From assembly GCA_041653875.1 (NCBI GenBank), contig JBAZEM010000001.1:189404-253403 (forward strand): DNA of 64,000 nt, read 5' to 3'. A program made the translations under genes and the position numbers. The DNA comes from VSJD01 sp041653875. Its GTDB lineage: Bacteria > Verrucomicrobiota > Kiritimatiellia > JAAZAB01. Positions 22,183 to 30,786 of this stretch are shown in pieces; the stretch's first letter is position 1, and every line of letters begins with the position of its first letter. The notes beneath the pieces were generated by a model. That model did not search any database and was not told where the DNA came from. It was given only the letters and a program-made list of their open reading frames with translations.

Positions 22183-23733
22183 ATGCTGGATTACAAGATC
22201 GTCGGCGGTTTGATTTTCGACGGCACGGGCGTCGAGCCCGCGCGGGCCGATGTCGGCGTCGCGGGCGAGCGCATTGCGGTCATCGGGGATTTGGGTCCCG
22301 CCGAGGCGTCCGCCGTGATTGACGCGGCCGGCAGGTATGTCACGCCCGGGTTTGTCGATGCCCATTCCCATTCCGATGCCTACCTCCTGATCGAGCCTTC
22401 GGCGCCGAGCAAGCTTTTCCAAGGTGTTACGACTGAAATTGTCGGCAATTGCGGCGCCAGCGCGGCGCCGTTGGCGGATGCCGCCTGGCTGCCGTCCGAT
22501 TGGCGCGACCAAACCTATCCCGGCGCGTGGCGCAGCGTGGCCGATTATCGTTGCCTGCTGGAACAGGCGTGTCCCGCGCCGAACGTCATGCTTTTGATCG
22601 GCCACGGAAAACTGCGCGCATGGGTCATGGGCTATCAGGCCCGCCCGGCGACGGCCGACGAATGCCGCGCCATGACGCGGCTGTTGGAACAAAGCATGGA
22701 CGAGGGCGGGCGCGGGTTCAGTACGGGCTTGATTTATCCGCCGGGCCTGTTTGCCGCCACCGAAGAAATCGCCGATTTGGCGCGCGTGGCCGCCCGGCGC
22801 GATGGGATTTACACCACGCACCTGCGCAGTGAAGGACAAAATCTGCTGGAAGCGATCGAGGAAACATTGGCCATTGGGCGTCAAACGGGCGTGCGCCTCG
22901 AGATTTCCCATTTGAAAACTTCAGGCCGCGACAACTGGCCGAAAGTTGAGGCGGCGTTGAATTCGATCCGCCGCGCGCGCGCGGCCGGGCTTGACGTGGC
23001 GGCTGATCGCTATCCTTATACGGCCGGCGGCACGGATTTGGACGTGATCTTGCCCGACTGGGCCCAGGCCGGCGGACGCGACGCCGTTTTGCAACGTCTG
23101 CGCGACCGCGATGAACGCGAGCGTTTGTGGCGGGAGATGACCGCATCCCGTCCGGCGGAGGATTGGGAAGGCGTCGTGATCGGGTCCACGGCCGAGGCAT
23201 CATTCCGCGGAAAATCCTTGCCGGAAGTCGCGCAGGCATGGGGTGTCGATCCCGTTGCGGCGGCCTTGCGTCTTATGGAGAGCGATGAGCTTAAAACCAG
23301 CGCCTTTTTCTTCGGCATGAGTGAAGACAATATGTGGAAAATTTTGGCCGAGCCTTTTGTTATGCTCGGGTCCGACGCTTCCCTGCGTGCTCTCAATGGG
23401 CCGCTGAGCCGGGACTTCCCGCATCCGCGTGCCTATGGCGCTTTCCCGCGTTTTTTGCGCGCGGCGCTGGATGGTAAAACCGTGGCCTTGCCGGAAGCGA
23501 TCCGGAAAATGACCAGCCTGCCGGCGGACCATTTTCGACTCAAAGGGCGGGGCCGGGTAGTGGCGGGCGCTTATGCCGACCTGGTGGTTTTCGATCCCAA
23601 CACCGTGGCCGATGTAGCCACATTTGGCGAGCCCCACGCGCTGGCTCGTGGAATCGAATGTGTTATGGTGAACGGTGTGCCAACCCTTGACCGGAACGGC
23701 CTGACCGGCCGGCGGGCAGGGCAGATACTATAA
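22183..23733 (+). CDS. N-acyl-D-amino-acid deacylase family amidohydrolase
   Basis: This 516-residue amidohydrolase-superfamily enzyme from the ATG at 22183 is predicted to release D-amino acids from N-acyl derivatives. Metal-binding HxH lies in TPGFVDAHSHSDAY, and the family's cysteine ligand in EIVGNCGASAAPL. HLRSEGQNLLEAIEETL, LEISHLKTSG and RYPYTAGGTDLDVILPDW provide further ligands and substrate contacts. The distal aspartate lies in VMLGSDASLRALNGPLS. The C-terminal strand LVVFDPNTVADVATF closes the small beta domain. The frame is open upstream to 22111, but that part is repeat-derived, so the shorter start is preferred. A role in D-amino-acid or peptidoglycan fragment recycling is inference. 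Confidence 0.9.
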   Translation: MLDYKIVGGLIFDGTGVEPARADVGVAGERIAVIGDLGPAEASAVIDAAGRYVTPGFVDAHSHSDAYLLIEPSAPSKLFQGVTTEIVGNCGASAAPLADAAWLPSDWRDQTYPGAWRSVADYRCLLEQACPAPNVMLLIGHGKLRAWVMGYQARPATADECRAMTRLLEQSMDEGGRGFSTGLIYPPGLFAATEEIADLARVAARRDGIYTTHLRSEGQNLLEAIEETLAIGRQTGVRLEISHLKTSGRDNWPKVEAALNSIRRARAAGLDVAADRYPYTAGGTDLDVILPDWAQAGGRDAVLQRLRDRDERERLWREMTASRPAEDWEGVVIGSTAEASFRGKSLPEVAQAWGVDPVAAALRLMESDELKTSAFFFGMSEDNMWKILAEPFVMLGSDASLRALNGPLSRDFPHPRAYGAFPRFLRAALDGKTVALPEAIRKMTSLPADHFRLKGRGRVVAGAYADLVVFDPNTVADVATFGEPHALARGIECVMVNGVPTLDRNGLTGRRAGQIL

Positions 23734-23873
23734 CGCACTGAAACGTTGCCACCCCGCCGTTGACATGGTATAAATTTTAAGCAACAGTTGAACCCGGCTT
23801 GACGCTGATGAACACAGTCAAGGATTTGAATTTGTGCCGCAGTCACATGGGCCGAATCTATTTTTGGTGATTT

Positions 23874-24251
23874 ATGCTCGAAATCAGCGTTAAAACTCAT
23901 TTTTCCGGCGCCCATTTCCTGGCGGGCTATCCCGGCGTTTGCGCCAACCTGCACGGGCATAATTGGGAAGTTGAGGTGTTCCTGCGCGGCCGCAAAGCCG
24001 ATTCCGTTGGCATGCTGGTGGATTTCAGGCAGGCCAAGACGGCCATTCATGAAATCGTCGATGCGCTGGATCACAAGGAATTGAACGCGCTGGCCATGTT
24101 CGCGCGCCAAAATCCGTCGTCGGAAAATCTGGCCCGTTATCTCTTCCGCGAACTGTCGAAGCGTCTGAACAGCCGGCGCGTCAAGGTTCAGCGTGTTTTG
24201 GTCAGCGAATCCCCCGGCACGTCCGCGGCCTATTGGGAAAATATTCGATGA
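23874..24251 (+). CDS. queD: 6-carboxy-5,6,7,8-tetrahydropterin synthase
   Basis: This 125-residue enzyme of the queuosine precursor pathway converts 7,8-dihydroneopterin triphosphate into carboxytetrahydropterin. Zinc histidines are in HFSGAHFLAG and NLHGHNWEVEV, and the catalytic cysteine precedes the latter (GVCANLHGHNW). DALDHKELN and VLVSESPGTSAAYWE are family-typical. It overlaps queE by four bases (ATGA), so the two proteins are co-translated. No preQ1 riboswitch could be recognised in the 140-base leader. Confidence 0.94.
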   Translation: MLEISVKTHFSGAHFLAGYPGVCANLHGHNWEVEVFLRGRKADSVGMLVDFRQAKTAIHEIVDALDHKELNALAMFARQNPSSENLARYLFRELSKRLNSRRVKVQRVLVSESPGTSAAYWENIR

Positions 24252-24889
24252 ACGATCTCCTGCAAGTCAGCGAGACGTTCGTTTCCATCCAGGGCGAATC
24301 CACCTTTGCCGGCTGCCCTTTTTTTTTTATCCGGCTGACCGGTTGTAATTTACGGTGCTCCTACTGCGATACGCCCTCTGCCTTTACAGGCGGCGAACCG
24401 AAGACCATCCCTCAACTTGTGGATGAGTTCCGCGCCGGCGGCTTGGCTTATGTGGAAGTCACCGGGGGCGAGCCGTTGCTTCAGCCCGGCACACCGACCT
24501 TGCTGAAAGCCTTGCTGGCGGCGCGTCCGGACGCCGTTGTGCTTGTGGAAACCAACGGCAGTCAGGATATTGCCCTTGTCCCGCCGGGAGTCATTGCCAT
24601 TATTGACATAAAATGCCCCGCCAGCGGTGTCAGCGCCGCCATGAATTGGAAGAACCTGGAACGTTTGCGGCCGCACGATGAGATTAAATTCGTGATTAGC
24701 GGCCGCGCCGATTTCGATTGGGCTGTCCGGATTGTGAACGAGCATCGCCTGGCGTCAAAATGCCACGCCGTGCTGTTCAGTCCGGTCCTGGGCCGGGTGG
24801 AACCAGCCGCACTGGCGGAATGGCTGTTGGCCGCGCGCGTCCCGGTCAGGCTCAATCTGCAACTGCACAAGTTGATGGGGGTGCGGTGA
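24248..24889 (+). CDS. queE: 7-carboxy-7-deazaguanine synthase
   Basis: This radical SAM enzyme makes CDG from carboxytetrahydropterin, the step after QueD. From the ATG at 24248 it has 213 residues, normal for the family. The substrate-binding start VSETFVSIQGESTFAGCPFF leads into the cluster motif CNLRCSYCDTPSAF. VEVTGGEPLLQP is the glycine-rich SAM strand, and ETNGSQD and DIKCPASG follow. An earlier in-frame start at 24233 lies within queD and is less likely because the ATGA overlap is typical of coupled genes. Confidence 0.94.
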   Translation: MNDLLQVSETFVSIQGESTFAGCPFFFIRLTGCNLRCSYCDTPSAFTGGEPKTIPQLVDEFRAGGLAYVEVTGGEPLLQPGTPTLLKALLAARPDAVVLVETNGSQDIALVPPGVIAIIDIKCPASGVSAAMNWKNLERLRPHDEIKFVISGRADFDWAVRIVNEHRLASKCHAVLFSPVLGRVEPAALAEWLLAARVPVRLNLQLHKLMGVR

Positions 24890-24952
24890 ATGCGGAATGC
24901 AGTAATTGGGGTGTTGTGGCAAACGTGGATGAATCAAGGACAAGACGACAGC

Positions 24953-25726
24953 TCACAACTGTCGTTGCAAAACCTTGCGAACATAACGCTTGCCCCCCCC
25001 GACGGCCTTGGGCAGGTCAAAGCCCCGCGCCAGGAGCGCTGTGAGCGCCGCCGAAAACATACAGCCGGTGCCGTGTGTGGCCACCCGCAGGCGGGCGGAC
25101 CGGAACCGGTAAATTCGTCCGGAATGGTGGAGCACATCGGTCACTGTTTGGCCCGGCAGATGCCCCCCTTTCACGACGCAGGCCGCGCGATAGCGCGTGC
25201 CGATTTCCCGCGCCGCCGACTCCATGTCCCGCAGGTCGCCGATTTTATGACCGCACAACGCTTCGGCTTCCGGCAGATTGGGCGTTATGACATCGGCCAA
25301 TGGCAACAGCTTGCCGCATAGCGCGCTTACGGCGTCCCGGCGCAGGAGTCGGGCGCCCGATGTGGCGATCATCACGGGATCCACGACGAGCCAGGGTATG
25401 CGCCGGCGTCTAATGGTTCCGGCCACGGCCTCGATAATGGCGGACGAATACAGCATGCCGGTTTTGGCGGCGGCCACGCGGAATCCGTCGCAAATGGTTT
25501 CCACCTGGAGCCTTACCATGGCAGGTGTGACGGGCAGGATGCCGCGCACTTCCGACGGGTTTTGGGCGGTCAGGCAGGTGATGGCAGAGGCGCCGAAGGC
25601 GCCGAGCGCGGCAAACGCCTTTAAATCCGCCTGGATGCCGGCGCCGCCGCCGCTGTCGGACCCCGCAATGGTCATGACCACGGGGAGATTTTGGGAATGG
25701 TTGTTCATGGCCGATATAATCGGCAT
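24953..25726 (-). CDS. thiD: hydroxymethylpyrimidine/phosphomethylpyrimidine kinase
   Basis: This ribokinase-fold enzyme phosphorylates HMP and HMP-P in thiamine synthesis. It shows the N-terminal MTIAGSDSGGGAGIQADLK and GASAITCLTAQNP. KTGMLYSSAIIEAV, VVDPVMIATSG and ITPNLPEAEALCG follow. The anion-hole ATHGTGCMFSAALTALLA holds the catalytic aspartate region. It has 257 residues, the usual length. Two starts are possible, 25726 and the ATG at 25708 (MNNHSQ), and neither has a strong ribosome binding site. No TPP riboswitch is seen upstream. No other thi genes are in the window. Confidence 0.92.
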   Translation of the reverse strand: MPIISAMNNHSQNLPVVMTIAGSDSGGGAGIQADLKAFAALGAFGASAITCLTAQNPSEVRGILPVTPAMVRLQVETICDGFRVAAAKTGMLYSSAIIEAVAGTIRRRRIPWLVVDPVMIATSGARLLRRDAVSALCGKLLPLADVITPNLPEAEALCGHKIGDLRDMESAAREIGTRYRAACVVKGGHLPGQTVTDVLHHSGRIYRFRSARLRVATHGTGCMFSAALTALLARGFDLPKAVGGGKRYVRKVLQRQL

Positions 25727-25734
25727 GGTCCGGG

Positions 25735-25823
25735 GTTCATCGGTTCACGATTCAACGGTTGCCTGATTTTCCCGAATAATTTTTCAACCGTGAGCCTCCC
25801 AACCGTGAACCGTTGAACCATGC
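25735..25823. repeat. inverted pair of GGTTCA-type heptad arms
   Basis: The gap 25727-26119 has no gene. GTTCATC/GGTTCAC/GATTCAA-type units at 25735-25764 face their complement CAACCGTGAACCGTTGAACC at 25788-25820 across a ~22-base spacer. A palindrome of family C and the dapL leader fill the rest. Confidence 0.75.
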
Positions 25824-25965
25824 CTCTTTTGTAGAAGCTGACCACTGATCCGGCGATGAATGCAACTGTAGCATACCCATGGCCCAAGCCAAATATAATC
25901 AATTATGTAATCGTAATCCCGGTTACGTGGCGGCAGACGCGGCGAATTGGGCATTGGGCGGCAGG

Positions 25966-26020
25966 TGTAGCTGCCGTTCGATAGAACGGCACTCTGCGGT
26001 TCTTACGAACCGCATCTACA
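25966..26020. repeat. GTAG-bounded palindrome pair, family C
   Basis: The left unit is GTAG, three bases, then stem CCGTTC-GATA-GAACGG. The right unit on the other strand is GTAG, three bases, then stem CGGTTC-GTAA-GAACCG. The whole begins TGTAG and ends CTACA. Relatives lie at 42560, 52681 and 61065. Confidence 0.85.
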
Positions 26021-26119
26021 CCGCTACGCACCCGAGTCGTCAAATATAATTGCCGCGTCTCTGTCCTTGAATCCAGCCGCCGGCAATGGTACATCTGGGG
26101 CCAATGAAAGGGGTGGGGT

Positions 26120-27343
26120 ATGAATTTGCAGGCGTTGTTTGCCGAACGGATTGGCGGGGCCGCCTACGGCCTCTCGAATGAAATATACAAGTTCGAAAAA
26201 ATCAAGCGCGCCAAAGCGGCCGCCCGCCAGGCGCGACCGGGTGTGGAATTGCTGGATTTCGGCGTGGGCGAACCGGACCAAATGGCGCCCGGGACTATCC
26301 GCCGCGCATTGAAAAAGGCCGTGGACGATCCGGCCAACCGCGGCTATGCGGACAACGGCATCCGGGAATTCAAGGCGGCGGCGGCCGGCTATATGGCGGA
26401 ATTCTTTGGCGTTACGAATTTGGCCCCGGATACGGAAATCGTTCACAGCATCGGCTCGAAGCCGGCCCTGGCGATGTTGCCGCTTTGTTTCATCAATCCC
26501 GGCGACGTGGCCCTGGCGACTGTGCCGGGCTATCCGGTCCTGGCCACGCATACGAAATACCTGGGTGGGCGGGTGTCCAAGATACCTTTGCTCGAACAGA
26601 ACGGGTTTTATCCGGACCTCGCCGCGATTGACGCCGACACCGCGCGGCGCGCAAAATTGTTTTATGTCAATTACCCGAATAATCCCACCGGCGCGGCGCC
26701 ATCGGAGGAGTTTTTCGACCGTCTGATTGCGTTTGCCCAGGCCAACAATATCCTGATCGTGCAGGATGCCGCCTATGCCACGCTGGTCTATGGGCGCAAG
26801 CCGCTCTCGATCCTCAGCCGGCCGGGCGGCAAGGAGACGGCCGTGGAATTGCATTCCATGAGCAAGAGTTATAACATGACCGGCTGGCGGCTGGGATTTG
26901 TGGCGGGCTCGGCGCGGGTTGTCCAGGCCTATGCCGAGGTCAAGGACAACATCGATTCAGGCCAGTTCAAGGCCATCCAGCTGGCGGCCTGCGCGGGGAT
27001 TGCCGATCGGAAACTGGCTGACCGGATCAACCGGCATTACCGGCGGCGCCTGCGCAAGATGGTCAAGTGCCTGCGTTCCGCCGGCTTCGCCGCGCGCATG
27101 CCGGGCGGCACTTTCTATCTGTATGTGCCGGCGCCGCGCGGCGCGGGCTCGACAACTTTTGCCATGGCGGAAGCCGCCTCCCAGTTCCTGATCCGGGAAC
27201 ACTCGATCTCCACTGTGCCGTGGGACGATGCCGGCGCGTTTCTCCGGTTTTCAGCCACCTTCGAATCGGCCGGCGACAAGGATGACGACCGCGTCGTGGC
27301 CGAATTGGGCGCGCGTCTATCGAAGGCGCAGTTGCGGTTTTGA
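26120..27343 (+). CDS. dapL: LL-diaminopimelate aminotransferase
   Basis: This class I/II PLP aminotransferase converts tetrahydrodipicolinate directly into LL-diaminopimelate, the lysine and peptidoglycan shortcut found in chlamydiae, other PVC members, cyanobacteria and some anaerobes. It has 407 residues. Diagnostic segments are LDFGVGEPDQMAPGTIRRAL, GYADNGIREFKAAAAGYM and HSIGSKPALAMLPLCFINPG. These are followed by VPGYPVLATHTKYLGG, the cofactor tyrosine/asparagine region YPNNPTGAAPS, and the Schiff-base lysine in HSMSKSYNMTGWRLGF. AAAGGGG lies eight bases before the ATG. The similarity is to DapL; a closely related aminotransferase with other specificity cannot be fully excluded. Confidence 0.9.
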   Translation: MNLQALFAERIGGAAYGLSNEIYKFEKIKRAKAAARQARPGVELLDFGVGEPDQMAPGTIRRALKKAVDDPANRGYADNGIREFKAAAAGYMAEFFGVTNLAPDTEIVHSIGSKPALAMLPLCFINPGDVALATVPGYPVLATHTKYLGGRVSKIPLLEQNGFYPDLAAIDADTARRAKLFYVNYPNNPTGAAPSEEFFDRLIAFAQANNILIVQDAAYATLVYGRKPLSILSRPGGKETAVELHSMSKSYNMTGWRLGFVAGSARVVQAYAEVKDNIDSGQFKAIQLAACAGIADRKLADRINRHYRRRLRKMVKCLRSAGFAARMPGGTFYLYVPAPRGAGSTTFAMAEAASQFLIREHSISTVPWDDAGAFLRFSATFESAGDKDDDRVVAELGARLSKAQLRF

Positions 27344-27421
27344 GGACGCACGCGCCTAAGACCTGATTTGGGACTATGAATTTTCCGCCAGAGGCGGATT
27401 CGCTTCCGGCGTAAAATCCGG

Positions 27422-27513
27422 GTAGAGCCGGTTTTTCCGCCAAAGGCGGATCCGCCTACGGCGGAACACCGGCTATTCTGTCCCGAAGATAGCCGACATA
27501 AAGTCGGCTCTAC
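27422..27513. repeat. GTAG-bounded palindrome pair, family B
   Basis: 27422-27477 reads GTAGAGCCGG...CCGGCTAT around an inner CCGCC-AAAGGCGGATCC-GCC hairpin. 27487-27513 reads ATAGCCGAC-ATAAA-GTCGGCTCTAC. A further partial CCGCCAGAGGCGG hairpin lies at 27383-27412. The organisation matches that at 16770-16898. Confidence 0.85.
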
Positions 27514-27546
27514 ATGAAAAAGTTGCCACGTTTCTGGAATTAATCT

Positions 27547-28581
27547 ATGCAAGCCATGATGTTAACGGGCCTGCGGGCCATGGAAATGCGCGAAGTCCCG
27601 ATGCCCGCGATCAAGGCGGAAACGGACGTGTTATTGCGTCTGGCCGCGGTCGGCGTGTGCGGCTCGGATATCCATTATTACACGACGGGTAAAATCGGAA
27701 GCCAGGTCGTCCAATATCCGTTCACGGTTGGCCATGAATGCGCCGCAGTCGTGGAGCGGGTGGGGGCGGCCGTGACGCGGGTCAAGCCGGGCGACCGGGT
27801 GGCCGTGGAACCCGCCATGGCGTGCGGACAATGCGACCAGTGCCGGAGCGGCCGGCCGCACACCTGCCGCCGGCTGAAGTTTTTGGGGTGCCCCGGACAG
27901 GCCGAGGGGGGTCTGGCCGAATTCCTGGTGATGCCGCAGGAGTGTTGTTTCCCTGTTGCGGCTGGTATGACGTTCGAACAGGCGGCGCTCTCGGAGCCGT
28001 TGGCCATCGGGTTTTATGCGGTGCGCCGCGCTCTGTCCATAAAAGGCGCCCGCATCGCCATCCTGGGCGCCGGGCCGATCGGGCTGAGCGTGCTGGTGTG
28101 CGCGCGAACGATGGGCGCGCGCGCGATCTATGTGTCGGATAAAATCGACACGCGCCTGGCGGCGGCCAAGGCCGCCGGCGCCGCGTGGGTCGGCAACCCG
28201 GACCAGGTCGATATCGTCAAGGCCGTCGGCGCCCGCGAGCCGTTGCTCCTGGATGCCGTCTTCGAGTGCTGCGGACAACAGTCGGCGGTGGATCAAGGCA
28301 TTGAACTGCTCCAGCCGGGCGGCAAACTCATGCTGGTGGGCATTCCGGAGGCGGAGCGGGTGTCTTTCGTCATCGACCGCGCGCGCCGCAAGGAACTGGA
28401 TATCCGCAATGTGCGCCGGCAGTGCGAATGCCTTCATCCGACACTGGCGCTGATGGCGGCGGGCCTGTTGCAGGCCGATTTTATGATGACCCACCGGTTC
28501 CGGTTAGACCAGACCAAAGAAGCATTCGATCTGGTGGCCGCGTATCGGGATGGGGTGGTCAAGGCGATGATCGCGTTCTGA
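27547..28581 (+). CDS. zinc-dependent medium-chain alcohol/polyol dehydrogenase
   Basis: This 344-residue enzyme of the MDR superfamily resembles sorbitol/threonine dehydrogenases. The catalytic zinc ligands are in GVCGSDIHYY and TVGHECAAVVERVG. The structural zinc cysteines are C96-C99-C102-C110 type in MACGQCDQCRSGRPHTCRRL. The second catalytic zinc site glutamate lies in LSEPLAIGFYAVRR. The NAD-binding Rossmann motif is IAILGAGPIGLSVLVCARTMGA, followed by an acidic residue at the end of strand two (VSDKID), which indicates NAD. The substrate cannot be fixed; sorbitol or a related polyol is plausible. No sugar transport genes are adjacent. A terminator-like hairpin follows. Confidence 0.88.
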   Translation: MQAMMLTGLRAMEMREVPMPAIKAETDVLLRLAAVGVCGSDIHYYTTGKIGSQVVQYPFTVGHECAAVVERVGAAVTRVKPGDRVAVEPAMACGQCDQCRSGRPHTCRRLKFLGCPGQAEGGLAEFLVMPQECCFPVAAGMTFEQAALSEPLAIGFYAVRRALSIKGARIAILGAGPIGLSVLVCARTMGARAIYVSDKIDTRLAAAKAAGAAWVGNPDQVDIVKAVGAREPLLLDAVFECCGQQSAVDQGIELLQPGGKLMLVGIPEAERVSFVIDRARRKELDIRNVRRQCECLHPTLALMAAGLLQADFMMTHRFRLDQTKEAFDLVAAYRDGVVKAMIAF

Positions 28582-28588
28582 GGAAGCA

Positions 28589-28715
28589 AACGCCGAACAT
28601 CCAACATCGAACGCCCAACGTCGAATTAAAAACGAAGAACGAAGAACGAAGAACTAAGAACAAGGAACGGTTCCTTTTTTTTCATTAACCATTGACCATT
28701 CTCCATTAACCATCT
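28589..28715. repeat. run of three different heptad arrays
   Basis: CATCCAA/CATCGAA-type units (28598-28625) change into GAACGAA/GAACTAA-type units (28630-28668). After the hairpin, CATTAAC/CATTGAC-type units (28683-28715) follow. All three keep the 7-bp period although their sequences differ. Confidence 0.8.
28662..28684 (+). terminator. short hairpin with T-run
   Basis: AAGGAA-CGG-TTCCTT is followed by a run of six further T. It lies 80 bases after the dehydrogenase stop and could end its transcript. The stem is only six pairs, so strength is uncertain. Confidence 0.45.
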
Positions 28716-28730
28716 CTTGTCCTGGTTCCC

Positions 28731-29207
28731 ATGCCTCCAGCCACGGAAAATCATACCCCCCGCATCGTCAACCGCAAGGCGCACCGGGATTATACCGTGC
28801 TGGAGCGGTTCGAGACCGGCATTGCCCTGCTGGGCACCGAGGTGAAATCCATTCGCGCGGGGCACGCGGATTTGACGGGCGGCTATGCCGTCGTGGAAGG
28901 CGACGCCATTGTGCTCCGCGATGTCCACATCAAACCCTTCGAATTCGGCCACCAGTTCAATCACGAGCCGCGCCGGCCGCGGCGTCTGCTCCTGCACAAA
29001 CATGAAATCAAGCGGCTGGTCGGCAAAGTCACGCTCAAAGGCTGTACGCTGATTCCCTTGGCCCTCTATTTCAACCGCCGCGGCAAAATCAAGGTCGAAC
29101 TCGGCCTCTGCCTGGGCAAGCATACCATCGACAAGCGCGAAACCATGAAGCGCAAGACCGCCGACCGCGAAGCCGAGCGCGCCCTGGCCCTGCGGCGGAA
29201 ATCGTAG
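28731..29207 (+). CDS. smpB: SsrA-binding protein SmpB
   Basis: This partner of tmRNA in ribosome rescue delivers tmRNA to stalled ribosomes. It has 158 residues, the normal length. The family start IVNRKAHRDYTVLERFETGIALLGTEVKS is clear, then RAGHADLTGGYAVV, LHKHEIKRLVGKV and ALYFNRRGKIKVELGLCLGK, with the C-terminal tail KHTIDKRETMKRKTADREAE that inserts into the mRNA channel. The ssrA gene itself was not found in this window. The start is preceded only by heptad repeats, with no obvious ribosome binding site. Confidence 0.96.
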   Translation: MPPATENHTPRIVNRKAHRDYTVLERFETGIALLGTEVKSIRAGHADLTGGYAVVEGDAIVLRDVHIKPFEFGHQFNHEPRRPRRLLLHKHEIKRLVGKVTLKGCTLIPLALYFNRRGKIKVELGLCLGKHTIDKRETMKRKTADREAERALALRRKS

Positions 29208-29263
29208 GGCGCTTTCCGGCGGCGCTGTCTTTCCCGGGCGCCGCGCTTATTTGTTTTTTTCGC

Positions 29264-29304
29264 TTGACTCTATTTCGGTAATTAGGTAGCTTAATACCCA
29301 ATTA
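29264..29304 (+). promoter_or_regulatory. promoter with overlapping Rrf2-type palindromic operator
   Basis: TTGACT (29264-29269) is followed 17 bases later by TAGCTT (29287-29292). Over the -10 lies a dyad of 10-bp arms TAATTAGGTA-N6-TACCCAATTA (29279-29304), with nine of ten positions complementary. It is 20 bases upstream of the Rrf2 regulator gene, so autoregulation is likely. The surrounding sequence is strikingly A/T-rich. Confidence 0.6.
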
Positions 29305-29324
29305 AACGAAAGGCGGGGTTTGCC

Positions 29325-29753
29325 ATGCTCGGACTGTTGAATATATCGGAAGCGATGTCGATTGCGTTGCATGCCTGCGTGTGGCTTGCGGACGATCCGG
29401 AACGCTTTCATTCGGCCCGCCGGATGGCCGCGAAGCTGGGCTTCTCGCCTCATCATTGCGCAAAGATATTACAGCAACTCGTGCGCAGCGGGATTCTCGA
29501 GACCGAGCGCGGCCCTGCCGGCGGCGCGCGTCTGGCCAGGCCGCCCGCTGAAGTCACCCTGTTGGAAATTTACGGCGCTGTGGGCGGCAACCCGGCCTAC
29601 AAGGGATGCCTGCTGAAACGCAATATCTGTAAAGGCGACGCCTGCGCGCTCGGCAAATTGATGTCCAACGAAAACAAGCGCCTGATCGGCCTGTTGAAGG
29701 ACGTCACGCTGGCGGGTGTCGTGAGCTCGTTGAAAAAAAACCGGAGCGGCTGA
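29325..29753 (+). CDS. Rrf2 family transcriptional regulator with Fe-S cysteines (NsrR/IscR-like)
   Basis: This 142-residue winged-helix regulator of the Rrf2 family shows the HTH in HSARRMAAKLGFSPHHCAKI followed by the wing LQQLVRSGILETERGPAGGA. Three cysteines, C95, C102 and C107 (GCLLKRNICKGDACALG), are placed like the cluster ligands of NsrR and IscR, but the spacing is CX6CX4C. It is followed 22 bases later by a ferredoxin gene and then hcp, so control of nitric oxide/hydroxylamine defence by a nitrosation-sensitive cluster is the best guess. A palindromic operator overlaps its own promoter. The ribosome binding site is AAAGGCGGGG. Confidence 0.88.
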   Translation: MLGLLNISEAMSIALHACVWLADDPERFHSARRMAAKLGFSPHHCAKILQQLVRSGILETERGPAGGARLARPPAEVTLLEIYGAVGGNPAYKGCLLKRNICKGDACALGKLMSNENKRLIGLLKDVTLAGVVSSLKKNRSG

Positions 29754-29775
29754 CCCAATTGGAGAACGCTCTCGT

Positions 29776-30519
29776 ATGAAACGTAAAATCATAACCATCG
29801 CCGCCGACCTCTGCAACGGCTGCGGCCTCTGCATCGGCGCATGCCGCGAAGACGCGCTGGCGCTCGTGGACGGCAAGGCCAGGCTTATCTCCGAAAATTA
29901 TTGCGACGGGCTCGGCGCCTGCCTGCCCGAGTGCCCCGCCGGCGCGATCAGGATCGTCGAGCGCGAGGCCGCCCCCTTCGACGAGGCCGCCGCGACCGCC
30001 AGGCAAAGCGCCGAAAAACATGCGCTCAACGCGGGCGGGGCGCCTGTGCCGCCTCCGCCGCTCGCCGGCGGTTGTCCCGGCAAGAAGGCCCTGGCCATTG
30101 CCCGCGCTCCTGTGACCGCGCCGGATGCCGCCGTGAACGCCGTGGTCCCCGCGCCGGGCCTGATCAACTGGCCGGTGCAGATCAAACTTGCGCCCGTCAA
30201 CGCGCCGTATTTCCGGGATGCCGCGCTGTTGGTCGCCGCGGACTGCGCGGCCTATGCGTACCCCGACATTCATCGCCGCTTTATGGCCGGCAAGGTCACC
30301 TTGATCGGCTGTCCCAAGCTGGACGGGGTGGACTACGCCGAGAAGCTGACCGCCATCCTGCGGGCCAACGCGATCCGTAGCGTGACCGTTTTGCGCATGG
30401 AGGTGCCCTGTTGTGCGGGCCTTGCCAACGCAACCAAACAGGCCGTGCTCGCCGTCAGCACGCCGATCCCGTGCCAGGTGGTCACAATCTCGACCGATGG
30501 AGTGATCCTGAACGAATGA
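29776..30519 (+). CDS. two-[4Fe-4S] ferredoxin-domain protein of the hcp cluster
   Basis: This 247-residue protein has two N-terminal cluster motifs, CNGCGLCIGACRED (CX2CX2CX3C) and the slightly expanded CDGLGACLPECP. A proline/alanine linker with one further cysteine (GGCPGKKA) follows. A C-terminal domain of ~140 residues then contains LLVAADCAAYAYPDIHRRFM, TLIGCPKLDGVDYAEKL and MEVPCCAGL. This domain organisation is typical of ferredoxins that accompany hybrid cluster proteins and Rrf2 regulators in anaerobes, where they presumably deliver electrons to Hcp. The additional C-terminal cysteines may bind another cofactor. It is co-directional with the regulator. Confidence 0.88.
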   Translation: MKRKIITIAADLCNGCGLCIGACREDALALVDGKARLISENYCDGLGACLPECPAGAIRIVEREAAPFDEAAATARQSAEKHALNAGGAPVPPPPLAGGCPGKKALAIARAPVTAPDAAVNAVVPAPGLINWPVQIKLAPVNAPYFRDAALLVAADCAAYAYPDIHRRFMAGKVTLIGCPKLDGVDYAEKLTAILRANAIRSVTVLRMEVPCCAGLANATKQAVLAVSTPIPCQVVTISTDGVILNE

Positions 30520-30529
30520 AGTTTATAAC

Positions 30530-30750
30530 TGCTCAGCCAGAATTCAGAAGTCAGCCCGCCTGCAACGCTGTGCGTAGCACTGCGGGCAGGTAGTCAGAAT
30601 AAAGAACTCATATAGGCCAAGCGAACACGAAGAGAACCGGCGCTAAAACGTAGGGCCTTGACGGAATGCCCGTCGCGTTTTTTTCGTGGCTGATTCTTGC
30701 GTATTTTATTCTGTGTCCTGAATTCTGACTCCTGACTGCCTGAGTTGTTG
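30530..30750. repeat. ~180-bp composite repeat, copy 2, carrying an inserted palindrome
   Basis: Inverted relative to copy 1 (2691-2872), with the same core (CTCATATAGGCCAAGCGAA...GGGCCTTGACGGAATG). The first heptad arm is interrupted at 30555-30590 by the 36-bp family D palindrome CCCGCCTGCAACGC...GCGGGCAGG. Removing it restores the continuous heptads ...GAAGTCAG-TAGTCAGAAT seen in copy 1. Confidence 0.9.
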
Positions 30751-30786
30751 CTGTCCAACAACGATACACCCATAAGGAGGATAACC

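Noticed and set aside
23734..23873. preQ1 riboswitch in front of queD
   Set aside because: No H-type pseudoknot or conserved A-rich tail pattern could be recognised in the leader.
25727..25900. TPP riboswitch upstream of thiD
   Set aside because: The conserved CTGAGA and ACCTGA boxes are absent; the region is heptad repeat.
28582..29324. tmRNA gene beside smpB
   Set aside because: No tRNA-Ala-like ends or tag reading frame were found in the surrounding gaps.
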